A stretch of DNA of 64,000 nucleotides from the NCBI GenBank assembly GCA_934512135.1, contig CAKSWT010000002.1, forward strand, positions 1 to 64,000, given 5' to 3'. A model generated the notes under the pieces. The model searched no databases. It was not told the origin of the DNA and worked only from the letters and a program-made list of their open reading frames with translations. Shown here one piece after another: positions 48,189-57,086 of this stretch. How positions within the stretch are numbered: position 1 is the stretch's first letter; every line of letters begins with the position of its first letter. A program made the position numbers and the translations under genes. This DNA is from an uncultured Oscillospiraceae bacterium (GTDB taxonomy: Bacteria; Bacillota; Clostridia; Oscillospirales; Oscillospiraceae).

Positions 48189-49703
48189 TCAAAGGTTGGA
48201 AATTCGGCCCCACTGCCGGGAAAGCTCCACGGCGGCGTGCCAATGGCGCAGCAGCGCCTGTCGGGTGTCCTCCGGCATGTCGGGCAGGAAAACACGGTCT
48301 GCCTGCTGGATGCGGGAGAGCTCGTCGGTGCCGCTCCAGACACCGGTGGCCAAACCGGCCAGATAGGCGGCTCCCGCCGCAGTGGTCTCCACCATAGCCG
48401 GACGGATCACGGGAAGATTCAGCAGATGGGACTGAAACTGCATCATAAAGTCGCTGACGCTGGCGCCGCCATCCACCCGAAGCTCCCGCATCTTTGTGGC
48501 GGATTCCAGGTGCATGGTATCCACCAGATCGGCCACCTCATAGGCGATGGCTTCCAGCACGGCACGGCACATATGGGCCTTTCCCGTGCCCCGGGTGAGA
48601 CCGAAAAAGCTGCCTCGGGCATTGACGTCCCAATAGGGCGCACCCAGGCCGGTGAAGGCCGGAACGAAATAGACTCCGTCGTTGCCGGAAAGAGTTTCCG
48701 CCTGAATGTCGCATTCATGGGCGGCGGCGATCACATGGCACTCGTCCCGGAGCCACTGAATGGCGGAGCCGGCGTGAAAGGCGCTGCCCTCCAGGGCATA
48801 GGAGGTCTCTCCGTTCAGGGTCCAGGCCACGGAGGTGAGCAGACCGTGGTGGGAGCGGACGCTATTATCGCCGATATTCAGCAGGGTGAAGCAGCCGGTG
48901 CCAAAGGTGTTTTTTGCCTGGCCGGGGGCAAAGCAGCACTGGCCAAACAGCGCCGCCGCCTGATCTCCGGCAGATCCTGCAATAGGGGTCCCGGCCAGGG
49001 ACTCCAGCCCGTGGAGCCCCTGGGCCACGGTACCGTAGACCATGGAGGAGGGCACCGGGGTGGGCAGCATTTCCATGGGAATGTTCAAAAGCCGGCAAAG
49101 CTCCTGATCCCAGCAAAGATGGTCAATGTCAAAGAGCATGGTTCGGGAGGCGTTGGAATAGTCCGTCACATGGACCCGGCCGCCGGTGAGGTTCCAAATC
49201 AGCCAGCTGTCCACGTTGCCAAAGAGCAGCTCGCCGTTTTCCGCCCGGCGCTGAAGGGACGGGTCCTGATCCAAAATCCAGCGGATCTTTGTGCCGGAAA
49301 AATAGGGGTCAATGAGCAGACCGGTTTTCTCCAGGACCAGCTCGGCGGCACCCTGGGACTGAAGCCGGGCGCACAGGTCCGCAGTGCGGCGGCACTGCCA
49401 GACAATGGCGTTGCGCACCGGCTTTCCCGTGGATTTCTCCCAGACGATGGTGGTTTCCCGCTGATTGGTGATGCCGATGGCGGCAATGTCCGTGGGGCTC
49501 AGTCCGCTTTTTTCAAAGACCTCCGCCATGGCCAGAAGCTCAGTGGAGAGAATCTCCATCGGGTCGTGCTCCACCCAGCCGGGGGTGGGATAGTGCTGGG
49601 TGATGGGATATTGGGCCTTGGCGACGATGCCGCCCTGTTTGTTAAATAAAATGGCACGGGATGAGGTGGTTCCCTGATCCACGGCCAGCACATAACCGTT
49701 CAT
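48189..49703 (-). CDS. glpK: Glycerol kinase
   Basis: The 504-aa enzyme shows VLAVDQGTTSSRAILFN, GITNQRETTIVWEKSTGKPV, NAIVWQCRRTADLC, LIDPYFSGTKIRWIL and GSAGDQAAALFGQ, the full FGGY glycerol kinase order. It phosphorylates glycerol for uptake and catabolism. AGAAAGGAG precedes the ATG. No glycerol facilitator or dehydrogenase is adjacent in this window. Confidence 0.96.
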   Translation of the reverse strand: MNGYVLAVDQGTTSSRAILFNKQGGIVAKAQYPITQHYPTPGWVEHDPMEILSTELLAMAEVFEKSGLSPTDIAAIGITNQRETTIVWEKSTGKPVRNAIVWQCRRTADLCARLQSQGAAELVLEKTGLLIDPYFSGTKIRWILDQDPSLQRRAENGELLFGNVDSWLIWNLTGGRVHVTDYSNASRTMLFDIDHLCWDQELCRLLNIPMEMLPTPVPSSMVYGTVAQGLHGLESLAGTPIAGSAGDQAAALFGQCCFAPGQAKNTFGTGCFTLLNIGDNSVRSHHGLLTSVAWTLNGETSYALEGSAFHAGSAIQWLRDECHVIAAAHECDIQAETLSGNDGVYFVPAFTGLGAPYWDVNARGSFFGLTRGTGKAHMCRAVLEAIAYEVADLVDTMHLESATKMRELRVDGGASVSDFMMQFQSHLLNLPVIRPAMVETTAAGAAYLAGLATGVWSGTDELSRIQQADRVFLPDMPEDTRQALLRHWHAAVELSRQWGRISNL

Positions 49704-49899
49704 GTGAGGACTCCTTTCTCTTATGCTATAGTTTCCTCTATATCGGGGGAATTGTCAATACGCTTTTGCGGGAAAACGTGAATTCCTTCGAATGCTAAGG
49801 TCAAAATAACAGTTGCGGGTTGTATCTTCACAATAATCTGCTATAATAATGGAATCAATGCCGGGGCCACGGGGCCCGGGGAAGAGCGGAGTGAATACC

Positions 49900-50934
49900 A
49901 TGAAAAAAACCTTGCGCAGGGAAAGCCTGAAATGTGTGTTGCCCAGAATCATCATCTGCAGTCTGCTGGCCATTGTGTTACTGGGAGTCAGCGGCGGCGG
50001 ACTTGTAAAGATCATCGCCGGACCAACCCCACTGTCCCAGCTGAGCAACCAACAGCTGGAGGGGCAGTATGTCTCCTTTGACGCCAGCGAAGTGATTGTG
50101 GCCTTTGCCAATCTGACCTCCAGCAATTCTGATGGGGCCAGCGAGACCTTGAAAACCTATTATCTGCTTCCGGCGGAGGATGGGACCTATATGGCGGTTA
50201 TGGACAAAAGAAACGCCCATGAAAATCTCCTGGAACGGGCCATGGAGCAGAGCCATGAATACTACCTGGGAGATCTGGAAACCCTGACCGGCCTGGGTAC
50301 CGTCAGCGGCACCGTCACAGACCTGGAAGAGGATATGGTGACCTTTATGACGGACTGCATTGACAAGTATCAGCTTCCCGGCTATCAGGAGGGAGGCGAC
50401 AGCGGGGAATGTATCGTTCCGTATCAGGTGAACCTGGACCAGGTGGGGCTGTTCCAAAGGAACCTGACCCTGGGTCTAGGGCTGGGAGGCGGCATTTTCC
50501 TGGTGCTGGCGGTGCTGCAGCTGGTTCTGGTGCTGGGGGGCTGCTATCAGAAAAAGGCCCTGGCCGTGACCGGAGATGCAGAAGAGGCGTTCCAAAACGC
50601 CCGGAAAATTGAGCGGGTGCGCGTGGGAACCTATCTCTGGTACACCAAGGGTCCTGGCAGCCGCGCGGTTCCTGTGGAGGACCTGGTGTGGGGCTATGCC
50701 ATGCCGGAGCCGTTGGTGGTGAGCAAATACCGCTGGCCTGTGGCCCTGTATGACCGGGACCAAAGGCTCTTACAGGTGAGCTTTATGGAGCAGAAGCACT
50801 GCCAGGCGTTTCTCGATGCCATTGCGGCGGAGGGACACCCCTTTGTGTCCGGCTATACCAGTGAGCTGGCCCAAAAATTCCAGCAGAACTTCGAGGGCTT
50901 CATGGCGGAGGCCAGAAAAAAGTCTCAGCAGTAA
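49900..50934 (+). CDS. Two-helix membrane protein (DUF6709-like)
   Basis: The 344-aa protein has a first transmembrane helix near residues 15-38, a 150-residue external domain, a second helix near residues 185-212 and a cytosolic C-terminal domain containing IERVRVGTYLWYTKGPGSRA and VSKYRWPVALYDRDQRLLQV. This resembles the DUF6709 layout of gut Clostridia. Start at 49900 chosen for the GGAG spacing; an upstream frame is non-coding. Function unknown. Confidence 0.75.
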   Translation: MKKTLRRESLKCVLPRIIICSLLAIVLLGVSGGGLVKIIAGPTPLSQLSNQQLEGQYVSFDASEVIVAFANLTSSNSDGASETLKTYYLLPAEDGTYMAVMDKRNAHENLLERAMEQSHEYYLGDLETLTGLGTVSGTVTDLEEDMVTFMTDCIDKYQLPGYQEGGDSGECIVPYQVNLDQVGLFQRNLTLGLGLGGGIFLVLAVLQLVLVLGGCYQKKALAVTGDAEEAFQNARKIERVRVGTYLWYTKGPGSRAVPVEDLVWGYAMPEPLVVSKYRWPVALYDRDQRLLQVSFMEQKHCQAFLDAIAAEGHPFVSGYTSELAQKFQQNFEGFMAEARKKSQQ

Positions 50935-50935
50935 A

Positions 50936-50972
50936 TAAGCCGGGCCGCACCGTATGATGGTGTGGCCCGGCC
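50936..50972 (+). terminator. Terminator of the DUF6709-like gene, first copy
   Basis: GCCGGGCCGCACC and GGTGTGGCCCGGC form a strong stem. The same 37 bases, with one change, recur at 51173-51209 after the 192-bp repeat element. The T run is weak. Confidence 0.6.
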
Positions 50973-50980
50973 TCAGTTTG

Positions 50981-51173
50981 TCAAAAAACCTCGTAGAGTT
51001 TCGCCGCCGCAGCGGCGAAATAGAGTGAAATCATGTTCCGCCGGGGCGTGTACATGGCGGAACATACCTCTCGGCCTGAAAGTGTGGCTTTTGTGCGCCT
51101 AAAGCGCACAAAAATGCGCGCATCAGGCCGCAATTCTTATGTCGGAAAAGCCTTCCGGCTTTTTCGACAGTCT
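50981..51173 (+). repeat. 192-bp intergenic repeat element, copy 2
   Basis: Close copy of 25166-25357 in the same orientation (TCAAAAAACCTCGTAGAG to TTTTTCGACAGTC). It is flanked by two copies of the upstream gene's terminator hairpin. No coding content. Confidence 0.9.
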
Positions 51174-51209
51174 AAGCCGGGCCGCACCGTATGATGGTGC
51201 GGCCCGGCC
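51174..51209. terminator. Duplicated terminator hairpin after repeat copy 2
   Basis: AAGCCGGGCCGCACCGTATG begins a copy of 50937-50972 with one base change (GTGCGG for GTGTGG). It lies just before the convergent GNAT gene end and can serve that strand too. Confidence 0.7.
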
Positions 51210-51216
51210 GGTTATG

Positions 51217-51720
51217 TTACACAGACAAATCTGTCAGGGGCAATATCATGTCATACCAGATGACGCCCCCGTGGCAGGAGTCGGATTTTCCCCGGCACTG
51301 GAAGCCGAAGCCCTGGTAGAAGCTGATTTTTTCCTCTTTGCAGGTGAGAATGATGCCCTGCTTGCCCCGCTGGCGGCACAGCGAGATCATATGGCGCATC
51401 AGTGCGCCGGCAATGCCCTGATGCTGCGCCTCCGGCAGCACCGCCAAACCGAATACGGTTTGCCAGGGTGCGGAGGGATCATGGGGACAGTGGGGCTCAT
51501 AGAGGGCATCGGCCAGCTCCGGCCTGTCGGTGCAGCAGCCGTTGAGGATTCCCAGAATCTTGTCGTCCTGACAGGCCACCAGAAAGGATTCGGGGAAGGT
51601 CCGGATGCGTGTGGCAAAGGCATCGACGGTGGCGGCTTCTGCTGCGGGGAAACAGGCCGACTCCACCTGGGCTACGGCGGAGAGGTCCGCCGGCGTCACA
51701 AAACGGATTGTAATTGACAT
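51217..51720 (-). CDS. GNAT N-acetyltransferase
   Basis: The 167-aa protein has the GNAT fold: MSITIRFVTPADLSAVAQVE at the start, FGLAVLPEAQHQGIAGALMR with the acetyl-CoA loop (Q-x2-G-x-A), and SFYQGFGFQC. It moves an acetyl group from CoA to an unknown amine. GGAG precedes the ATG at 51720; a Met five codons earlier is possible. Confidence 0.88.
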   Translation of the reverse strand: MSITIRFVTPADLSAVAQVESACFPAAEAATVDAFATRIRTFPESFLVACQDDKILGILNGCCTDRPELADALYEPHCPHDPSAPWQTVFGLAVLPEAQHQGIAGALMRHMISLCRQRGKQGIILTCKEEKISFYQGFGFQCRGKSDSCHGGVIWYDMILPLTDLSV

Positions 51721-51846
51721 GGATTCACACTCCAAACAAACATGATATGGCCCCGGAGGGGGATTTCCGCGGGATACCGTTGCATTTCCGGCGATTTGAT
51801 GGTATATTTACCGAAACAGCCTGACGGCATCCCAGGGAGGTATGGT

Positions 51847-52677
51847 ATGAAATTCACAAAAATGCAGGGACTTGGCAATGACTATGTTTACGTCAACTGC
51901 CTGGAGGAGCAGGTGCCCAATCCGCCGGAGCTGGCCAGATGGGTCTCCGACCGGCACTTTGGGGTCGGATCCGACGGATTGATTCTGATTTGCCCCTCTC
52001 AGCAGGCGGATTTCCAAATGGTGATGTACAATGCCGACGGGTCTCAGGCCCAAATGTGCGGAAACGGCATCCGCTGTGTGGGAAAATACGTCCACGACCG
52101 GGGGCTGACCAACAGGGAGACAATCACGGTGGAGACGCTGGCCGGGGTAAAAACCCTGCGGCTGACGGTAAAGGACGGTGTGACCCAGTCCGTGACGGTG
52201 GACATGGGGGAGCCTGTGCTGACGCCTGGGCAGATTCCCGTCCGGGCGGAGGGAGATCAAATGGTTAACTGCCCGGTGACGGTGGACGGAAGGACCTACG
52301 GCATCACCGCAGTATCCATGGGAAATCCCCATGGCGTGGTGTTTCTGCCGGAGGTGGAGGACCTGGATCTATGCCGAATTGGTCCGGCCTTTGAGCAGCA
52401 CGAGATTTTCCCGGAACGCACCAATACGGAGTTTGTGAAGGTGGAATCTCCGGAGCTGCTGCGTATGCGGGTATGGGAACGGGGCTCAGGAGAAACCCTG
52501 GCCTGCGGCACCGGCGCCTGTGCAACGCTGGTGGCGGCGTACCTGTGCGGAAAATCCGGCCGGGAGGCAACGGTCCGGCTACTGGGGGGAGACCTTCGGA
52601 TCCGCTGGGACGAGGACACCAATCACGTCTTTATGACCGGACCGGCGGAATTCGTCTTTGACGGAGAGCTGCCATAA
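51847..52677 (+). CDS. dapF: Diaminopimelate epimerase
   Basis: The 276-aa enzyme interconverts LL- and meso-diaminopimelate for lysine and peptidoglycan. It has MKFTKMQGLGNDYVYVNCLE at the start, the first catalytic Cys in MCGNGIRCVGKYV, and the second in ACGTGACATLVAAYLCG. GGGAGG precedes the ATG. Its terminator is displaced by an inverted copy of the 192-bp repeat. Confidence 0.97.
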   Translation: MKFTKMQGLGNDYVYVNCLEEQVPNPPELARWVSDRHFGVGSDGLILICPSQQADFQMVMYNADGSQAQMCGNGIRCVGKYVHDRGLTNRETITVETLAGVKTLRLTVKDGVTQSVTVDMGEPVLTPGQIPVRAEGDQMVNCPVTVDGRTYGITAVSMGNPHGVVFLPEVEDLDLCRIGPAFEQHEIFPERTNTEFVKVESPELLRMRVWERGSGETLACGTGACATLVAAYLCGKSGREATVRLLGGDLRIRWDEDTNHVFMTGPAEFVFDGELP

Positions 52678-52680
52678 GAG

Positions 52681-52874
52681 AGACTGTCGAAAAAGCCGGA
52701 AGGCTTTTCCGACAAAGGGATTGCGGCCTGATACGCGCATTTTTGTGCGCTAGAGGCGCACAAAAGCCACACTTTCAGGCCGAGAGGTATGTTCCGCCAT
52801 GTACACGCCCTGGCGGAACATGATTTCACTCTATTTCGCCGCCGGGGCGGCGAAACTCTACGAGGTTTTTTGAC
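52681..52874 (-). repeat. 192-bp intergenic repeat element, copy 3 (inverted)
   Basis: Reverse complement of the elements at 25166 and 50981 (AGACTGTCGAAAAAGCCGG to CGAGGTTTTTTGACA). It starts three bases after the dapF stop codon and separates dapF from its terminator. No flanking duplication is seen here. Confidence 0.9.
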
Positions 52875-52885
52875 AAGCTGAAGAA

Positions 52886-52927
52886 TCGTCGGAGATCTGA
52901 CCCCATGGTCGGATCTCCGACGGTTTT
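52886..52927 (+). terminator. dapF terminator
   Basis: GTCGGAGATC and GATCTCCGAC form a 10-bp stem followed by GGTTTTTG on the plus strand. It also lies downstream of argF on the other strand, where the T run is poor. Confidence 0.75.
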
Positions 52928-52933
52928 TGTTTA

Positions 52934-53932
52934 TCAGCAGCCCAACGTGGCCACCAGAACGGCCTTGATGGTATGCATACGGTTTTCCGCCTCGTCAAAG
53001 ACGATGGAGTGGGGCCCGCGGAATACCTCGTCGGTTACCTCCCGGATGTCCACGCCCTGGTCGATCCAGGTCTTGGCCATCTTTGTTTCAAAGTCGTGGA
53101 AGGAGGGCAGGCAGTGCATGAACTTCACGTCGGGATTTCCCGTGGCGTCCAGCATCTCCTGGGTGATCCGGTAGGGAGCCAGGAGCTTTGCCCGGGCGGG
53201 AATCTGATCCTCCTCTCCCATGGAGGCCCAGATGTCGCTGTAGAGCACATCCGCATCCTGGATGGAGGAAATATCGTCACTAAGGGAAATCTGCGCCTCG
53301 GTTTCCTGAGAAATCTCGGCCACCTGCCGAAGCACCTGGGGATCCACCTGGTCGATCAGCGCCTGGGGCCCGTAGCCCACAAAGGTCATGCCCATTTTGG
53401 CGCAGCCGTACATCCAGGCGTAGCACATATTGTTGCGGACGTCACCCACAAAGACCACCTTGCACTCCTTCAAGGGCTTTTGGATGTGTTCCTCCATGGT
53501 GAGCATATCCGCAAGAATCTGGGTGGGGTGGTCTACGTCGGTGAGGCCGTTGTAGACCGGCACGCCGGAATACAGGGCCAGATCTTCCACCACCTTCTGG
53601 GCATAGCCCCGGTATTCGATGCCGTCGAAGAAGCGGCCCAGTACCTTGGCGGTGTCCTCCAGGGACTCTTTCTTCCCCATCTGAGAGCCGCCGGCGTCCA
53701 GATAAGTGACCTGACCTCCCTCATCGTGGATGGCTGTCTCAAAGGCGCAGCGGGTACGGGTGGAGGTTTTCTCAAAGAGCAGCACCACGTTCTTTCCCCG
53801 GAGGGTTTTTCCGAGAATACCGGCCCGCTTTTTGCTTTTGAGATCGCGGCTGAGATCCAGCAGATAGCGGATCTCGGCAGGGGTAAAGTCCATCAGCGTC
53901 AGGAAGGAGCGTCCTTTTAGATTCACAGGCAT
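52934..53932 (-). CDS. argF: Ornithine carbamoyltransferase
   Basis: The 332-aa enzyme joins carbamoyl phosphate and ornithine to give citrulline. It has SxTRTR-type site FEKTSTRTRCAFE, the YRGYAQ and NGLTDVDHPTQILADMLT motifs, and the ornithine-binding FMHCLPSFHD. The direction may be biosynthetic (arginine) or catabolic; no arginine deiminase gene is adjacent. A RidA gene lies 13 bases upstream in the same direction. Confidence 0.96.
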   Translation of the reverse strand: MPVNLKGRSFLTLMDFTPAEIRYLLDLSRDLKSKKRAGILGKTLRGKNVVLLFEKTSTRTRCAFETAIHDEGGQVTYLDAGGSQMGKKESLEDTAKVLGRFFDGIEYRGYAQKVVEDLALYSGVPVYNGLTDVDHPTQILADMLTMEEHIQKPLKECKVVFVGDVRNNMCYAWMYGCAKMGMTFVGYGPQALIDQVDPQVLRQVAEISQETEAQISLSDDISSIQDADVLYSDIWASMGEEDQIPARAKLLAPYRITQEMLDATGNPDVKFMHCLPSFHDFETKMAKTWIDQGVDIREVTDEVFRGPHSIVFDEAENRMHTIKAVLVATLGC

Positions 53933-53945
53933 AGTCGTTTCCCCC

Positions 53946-54323
53946 TTACTTGACGCAGACGCACTCGGTTTCCACCAAGGCGCCCTTAGGCAGTACGGCC
54001 ACCTGTACGCAGGACCGAGCCGGAGGATTTTCGGGGAAATACTCGGCGTAGATCTCGTTAAAGGTAGTAAAGTCCTTGAGATCGGTCATGAACACGGTGG
54101 TTTTGACGACGTTGTCAAAGGTCATGCCGCAGCTGGCCAAAACGGCCTGGATGTTGGCGAACATCTGCCGGGCCTGACCCTCAATGCCGCCCTGTGCCAA
54201 AGCCCCGGTCTCGGGGACCAGGGGCACCTGGCCGGAGAGAAACACCAGATTGCCGCAGTCAATGGCGTGGGAATAGGGGCCCACAGCGGCAGGGGCTTCC
54301 TTGGAAAAGATCACTTGTTTCAT
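53946..54323 (-). CDS. RidA family imine/enamine deaminase
   Basis: The 125-aa protein has the family order: MKQVIFSKEAPAAVGPYSHA, LVFLSGQVPLVPETGAL, and PARSCVQVAVLPKGALVETE with the conserved Arg that binds the imine. It removes reactive 2-aminoacrylate released by PLP enzymes. It is co-oriented with argF, an arrangement consistent with protecting amino acid metabolism. AGAAGG precedes the ATG. Confidence 0.94.
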   Translation of the reverse strand: MKQVIFSKEAPAAVGPYSHAIDCGNLVFLSGQVPLVPETGALAQGGIEGQARQMFANIQAVLASCGMTFDNVVKTTVFMTDLKDFTTFNEIYAEYFPENPPARSCVQVAVLPKGALVETECVCVK

Positions 54324-54338
54324 ATTGCATACCTTCTT

Positions 54339-55193
54339 TTATAAAGTATTGTTCTTTTTACAGAGCAGAAGGGCGTGGTTGGCCAGACCGGTACAGGATG
54401 GGCTGCTGCTCATGCGGTCAGCCAGATCTAGGTAGCACGAAAACTGCTCGTCACGCATGCCGTCAATGGCACAGGAGGCGAAGGAGAAATCCAATCCCCG
54501 GTTGGCAAGGACGGAAAACCCGTGCTGCTTTGCGTCTGCCTCCATTTCCTCTGGAGAGGTAAAGAAGAATAGGCCTGGCTTTTCATCGTCGGTATCAAGA
54601 GAAAAGATATACCGGTTTGTTGTTTCGTTGGGATAAATGTCCCGCCAGTGGTCGTTTACACAGGCCCCAGCATAGACGCCGATACGGTTGATATAGGCAA
54701 AGGCAAAGCATGCGTGTTCCCGGCCTACCCGATAGCACTCCTGAAATACCTTTTGCCGTTCCGCCGGCGGCAGGTGGTACATGGGCCCAAGACAGAGAAC
54801 CGCATCAAAGGCGTTATCTGGAATGCCTGTCAACGCGGTGGCGTCCCCGACCTCCGCACGGAGATTAGTTTTTTGGGCACGATCAATCTTCCGGCGGAAT
54901 TCCGCAATGTTATCCGGAGAGAGGTCAATGCCCGTGTAGGAGGCGCAGAGGTCGGCAAACAGCATCCCGTAATATCCCGTACCGCAGCCTAGCTCCAAAA
55001 TGTGAGCGTTTTTTGGAAGGCATTCCCGAAGAATCTTTTCGGTATAGTAAAACTCGATAGAGTTGGACCTGGAGCGCTGCGCACGGAGTTCCTCTTTACC
55101 TCCGGCATAAAGCTGGAGCACTTTTTCCCGATTGAATTCCACAGTAAATCCCTCCAGATGATGTGGAGCGGTTAATTCTGTGTTTTCTTCCAC
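54339..55193 (-). CDS. Class I SAM-dependent methyltransferase
   Basis: The 284-aa protein has motif I HILELGCGTGYYG, YTGIDLSPDNI, and AEVGDATALTGIPDNAFDAV then LCLGPMYHL. The substrate is unknown. The start overlaps the end of the ABC-F gene by 22 bases on the same strand, so the two are coupled. Methyltransferases next to ABC-F genes sometimes relate to antibiotic response, but this one shows no rRNA methylase motif. Confidence 0.88.
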   Translation of the reverse strand: MEENTELTAPHHLEGFTVEFNREKVLQLYAGGKEELRAQRSRSNSIEFYYTEKILRECLPKNAHILELGCGTGYYGMLFADLCASYTGIDLSPDNIAEFRRKIDRAQKTNLRAEVGDATALTGIPDNAFDAVLCLGPMYHLPPAERQKVFQECYRVGREHACFAFAYINRIGVYAGACVNDHWRDIYPNETTNRYIFSLDTDDEKPGLFFFTSPEEMEADAKQHGFSVLANRGLDFSFASCAIDGMRDEQFSCYLDLADRMSSSPSCTGLANHALLLCKKNNTL

Positions 55194-56770
55194 TCCAGAT
55201 ATTCGTCATAGGTCATGGCCCGATCCACATAGGTCCCATCCTCTTTAAATTCAATGATCCGGTTGGCCACAGTCTGGACCATTTCGTGGTCGTGGCTGGC
55301 CAGGATTACGTTTCCGGGGAATGCGGTAAGGCCGTTGTTGACGGCGGTGATGGATTCCAGATCCAGATGGTTGGTGGGCTGATCCAGCAGAAGCACATTG
55401 GCGCCGGAGAGCATCATCCGAGAGAGCATGCACCGGACCTTCTCCCCGCCGGAGAGCACCTTCACCTGCTTGTATACGTCCTCTCCGGAGAACAGCATCC
55501 GGCCCAGGAAGCCCCGGAGATAGGTCTCGCTCTGATCCTCGGAGTACTGCCGCATCCAGTCGATCATGTTCAGCTCACAGCCCTCAAAGAACTCGGTGTT
55601 GTCCTTGGGGAAATAGGCCTGGGAAGTGCTGACGCCCCATTTGACCGTGCCCTCGTCCGGCTCCAGCTCGCCCATGAGAATCTTGAACATGGTGGTCTGA
55701 GCAATTTCGTTGTTGCCCACAAAGGCCAGCTTGTCGTTTTTGTTCAGCACAAAGCTCACCTTGTCGAGGACCTTTACGCCATCGACGGTTTTGCTGACGT
55801 CGGTGACAAAGAGGATATCTTTGCCTACCTCTCGGTCCGGCTTAAAGCCCACATAGGGATACCGGCGGGAGGAGGCAGGCATCTCCTCAATGGTCAGCTT
55901 GTCCAGGAGCTTCCGACGGGAGGTGGCCTGCTTGCTCTTGGCCTTGTTGGCGGCGAACCGGGCGATAAACTCGGTGAGTTCCTTAATCTTTTCCTCGTTG
56001 CGCTTGTTCTGATTGCGAATCAGCGCCTGAACCAGCTGAGAGGACTCATACCAGAAGTCGTAGTTGCCCACATACATTTTAATCTTGCCGTAGTCGATGT
56101 CTACAATGTGGGTGCAGACGGTGTTGAGGAAATACCGGTCGTGGCTCACCACAATGACCATGCCGGGGAAGTCCAGCAAAAAGTCTTCCAGCCATTCAAT
56201 GGAGGCGTTGTCCAGGTTGTTGGTGGGCTCGTCCAGCATGACAATGTCCGGATTTCCAAACAGGGCCTGGGCCAGAAGCACCTTCACCTTGTCACGGCCA
56301 TCCATGTCCCCCATGAGCTTCTCATGGTCCTCCACGGGAATCCCAAGGCCCTGGAGCATCCGGGAGGCATCAGATTCCGCTTCCCAGCCCCCCAGCTCGG
56401 CATATTCCGCCTCCAGCTCCGAGGCGAGAATACCGTCCTCGTCGGAGAAATCCTCCTTCTCATAGAGGGCATCCTTCTGCTTGCCAATGTCATAGAGCCG
56501 CTGGTTGCCCATAATGACGGTGTCCAGCACCCTGTAGGCGTCATACTGGAACTGATCCTGCCGCAGCACGCTCATGCGAACCCCGGGCTTCACGTCCACA
56601 TGACCGTCGGTGGACTCCAGTGCGCCGGAGAGAATCTTCAGCAGGGTGGACTTTCCGGCGCCGTTGGCTCCAATAATGCCATAGCAGTTGCCGGGGTTAA
56701 ACTGCAGGTCCGCATTTTTAAACAGAATGCTGCCGCCGTATTGTACCCCGAGGTTTGTGACTGTTATCAT
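55172..56770 (-). CDS. ABC-F family ribosome-associated ATPase
   Basis: The 532-aa protein has two ABC domains joined by a basic linker (about residues 245-300) and no membrane helices, as in ABC-F translation factors. Domain 1 is canonical: GANGAGKST (34-42) and LDEPTNNLD. Domain 2 is altered: GNNEIAQTT (352-360) replaces the Lys-containing P-loop, and LLLDQPTNHLD has Gln464 in place of the catalytic Glu, although the signature LSGGEK is kept. The role is likely ribosome rescue or antibiotic tolerance; the family branch is not certain. Confidence 0.88.
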   Translation of the reverse strand: MITVTNLGVQYGGSILFKNADLQFNPGNCYGIIGANGAGKSTLLKILSGALESTDGHVDVKPGVRMSVLRQDQFQYDAYRVLDTVIMGNQRLYDIGKQKDALYEKEDFSDEDGILASELEAEYAELGGWEAESDASRMLQGLGIPVEDHEKLMGDMDGRDKVKVLLAQALFGNPDIVMLDEPTNNLDNASIEWLEDFLLDFPGMVIVVSHDRYFLNTVCTHIVDIDYGKIKMYVGNYDFWYESSQLVQALIRNQNKRNEEKIKELTEFIARFAANKAKSKQATSRRKLLDKLTIEEMPASSRRYPYVGFKPDREVGKDILFVTDVSKTVDGVKVLDKVSFVLNKNDKLAFVGNNEIAQTTMFKILMGELEPDEGTVKWGVSTSQAYFPKDNTEFFEGCELNMIDWMRQYSEDQSETYLRGFLGRMLFSGEDVYKQVKVLSGGEKVRCMLSRMMLSGANVLLLDQPTNHLDLESITAVNNGLTAFPGNVILASHDHEMVQTVANRIIEFKEDGTYVDRAMTYDEYLEWKKTQN

Positions 56771-57023
56771 GGTGTCGTATCATCCTTAACTATAAAATTC
56801 CTCTGGATTATACCACGTTTCCGCAGAAGAATAAATAATCTAGCCCAAATCCTAAAAAAATGTAAATCCTTCACAAAAAACAGGTAATATAATTGTGCGT
56901 AATTGTGAAACATATGTGCAGTTTGCCCTGATACAGCAGGGAAAATTGGAGACAATGGCGGAGAACCGGCGGCCGGGGCGCCCAATCCAATCCCGGAAAA
57001 GCATTTCCTCCCCAAAGGGGCGG

Positions 57024-57052
57024 TTGACAGGGAGGGGGAGGAATGCTATGAT
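57024..57052 (+). promoter_or_regulatory. Promoter of the licCA operon
   Basis: TTGACA and TATGAT are separated by 17 bp. The rest of the 316-bp divergent region (56771-57086) holds the ABC-F promoter area and no gene that I can support. Confidence 0.75.
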
Positions 57053-57086
57053 GTGTTCGTTCACAAAAATAGAAATGGTGATGTAC

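Noticed and set aside
47910..49649. 579-aa plus-strand ORF opposite glycerol kinase
   Set aside because: Antisense shadow; glpK is complete on the minus strand.
55163..56887. 574-aa plus-strand ORF opposite the ABC-F gene
   Set aside because: Antisense shadow; both ABC domains are readable on the minus strand.
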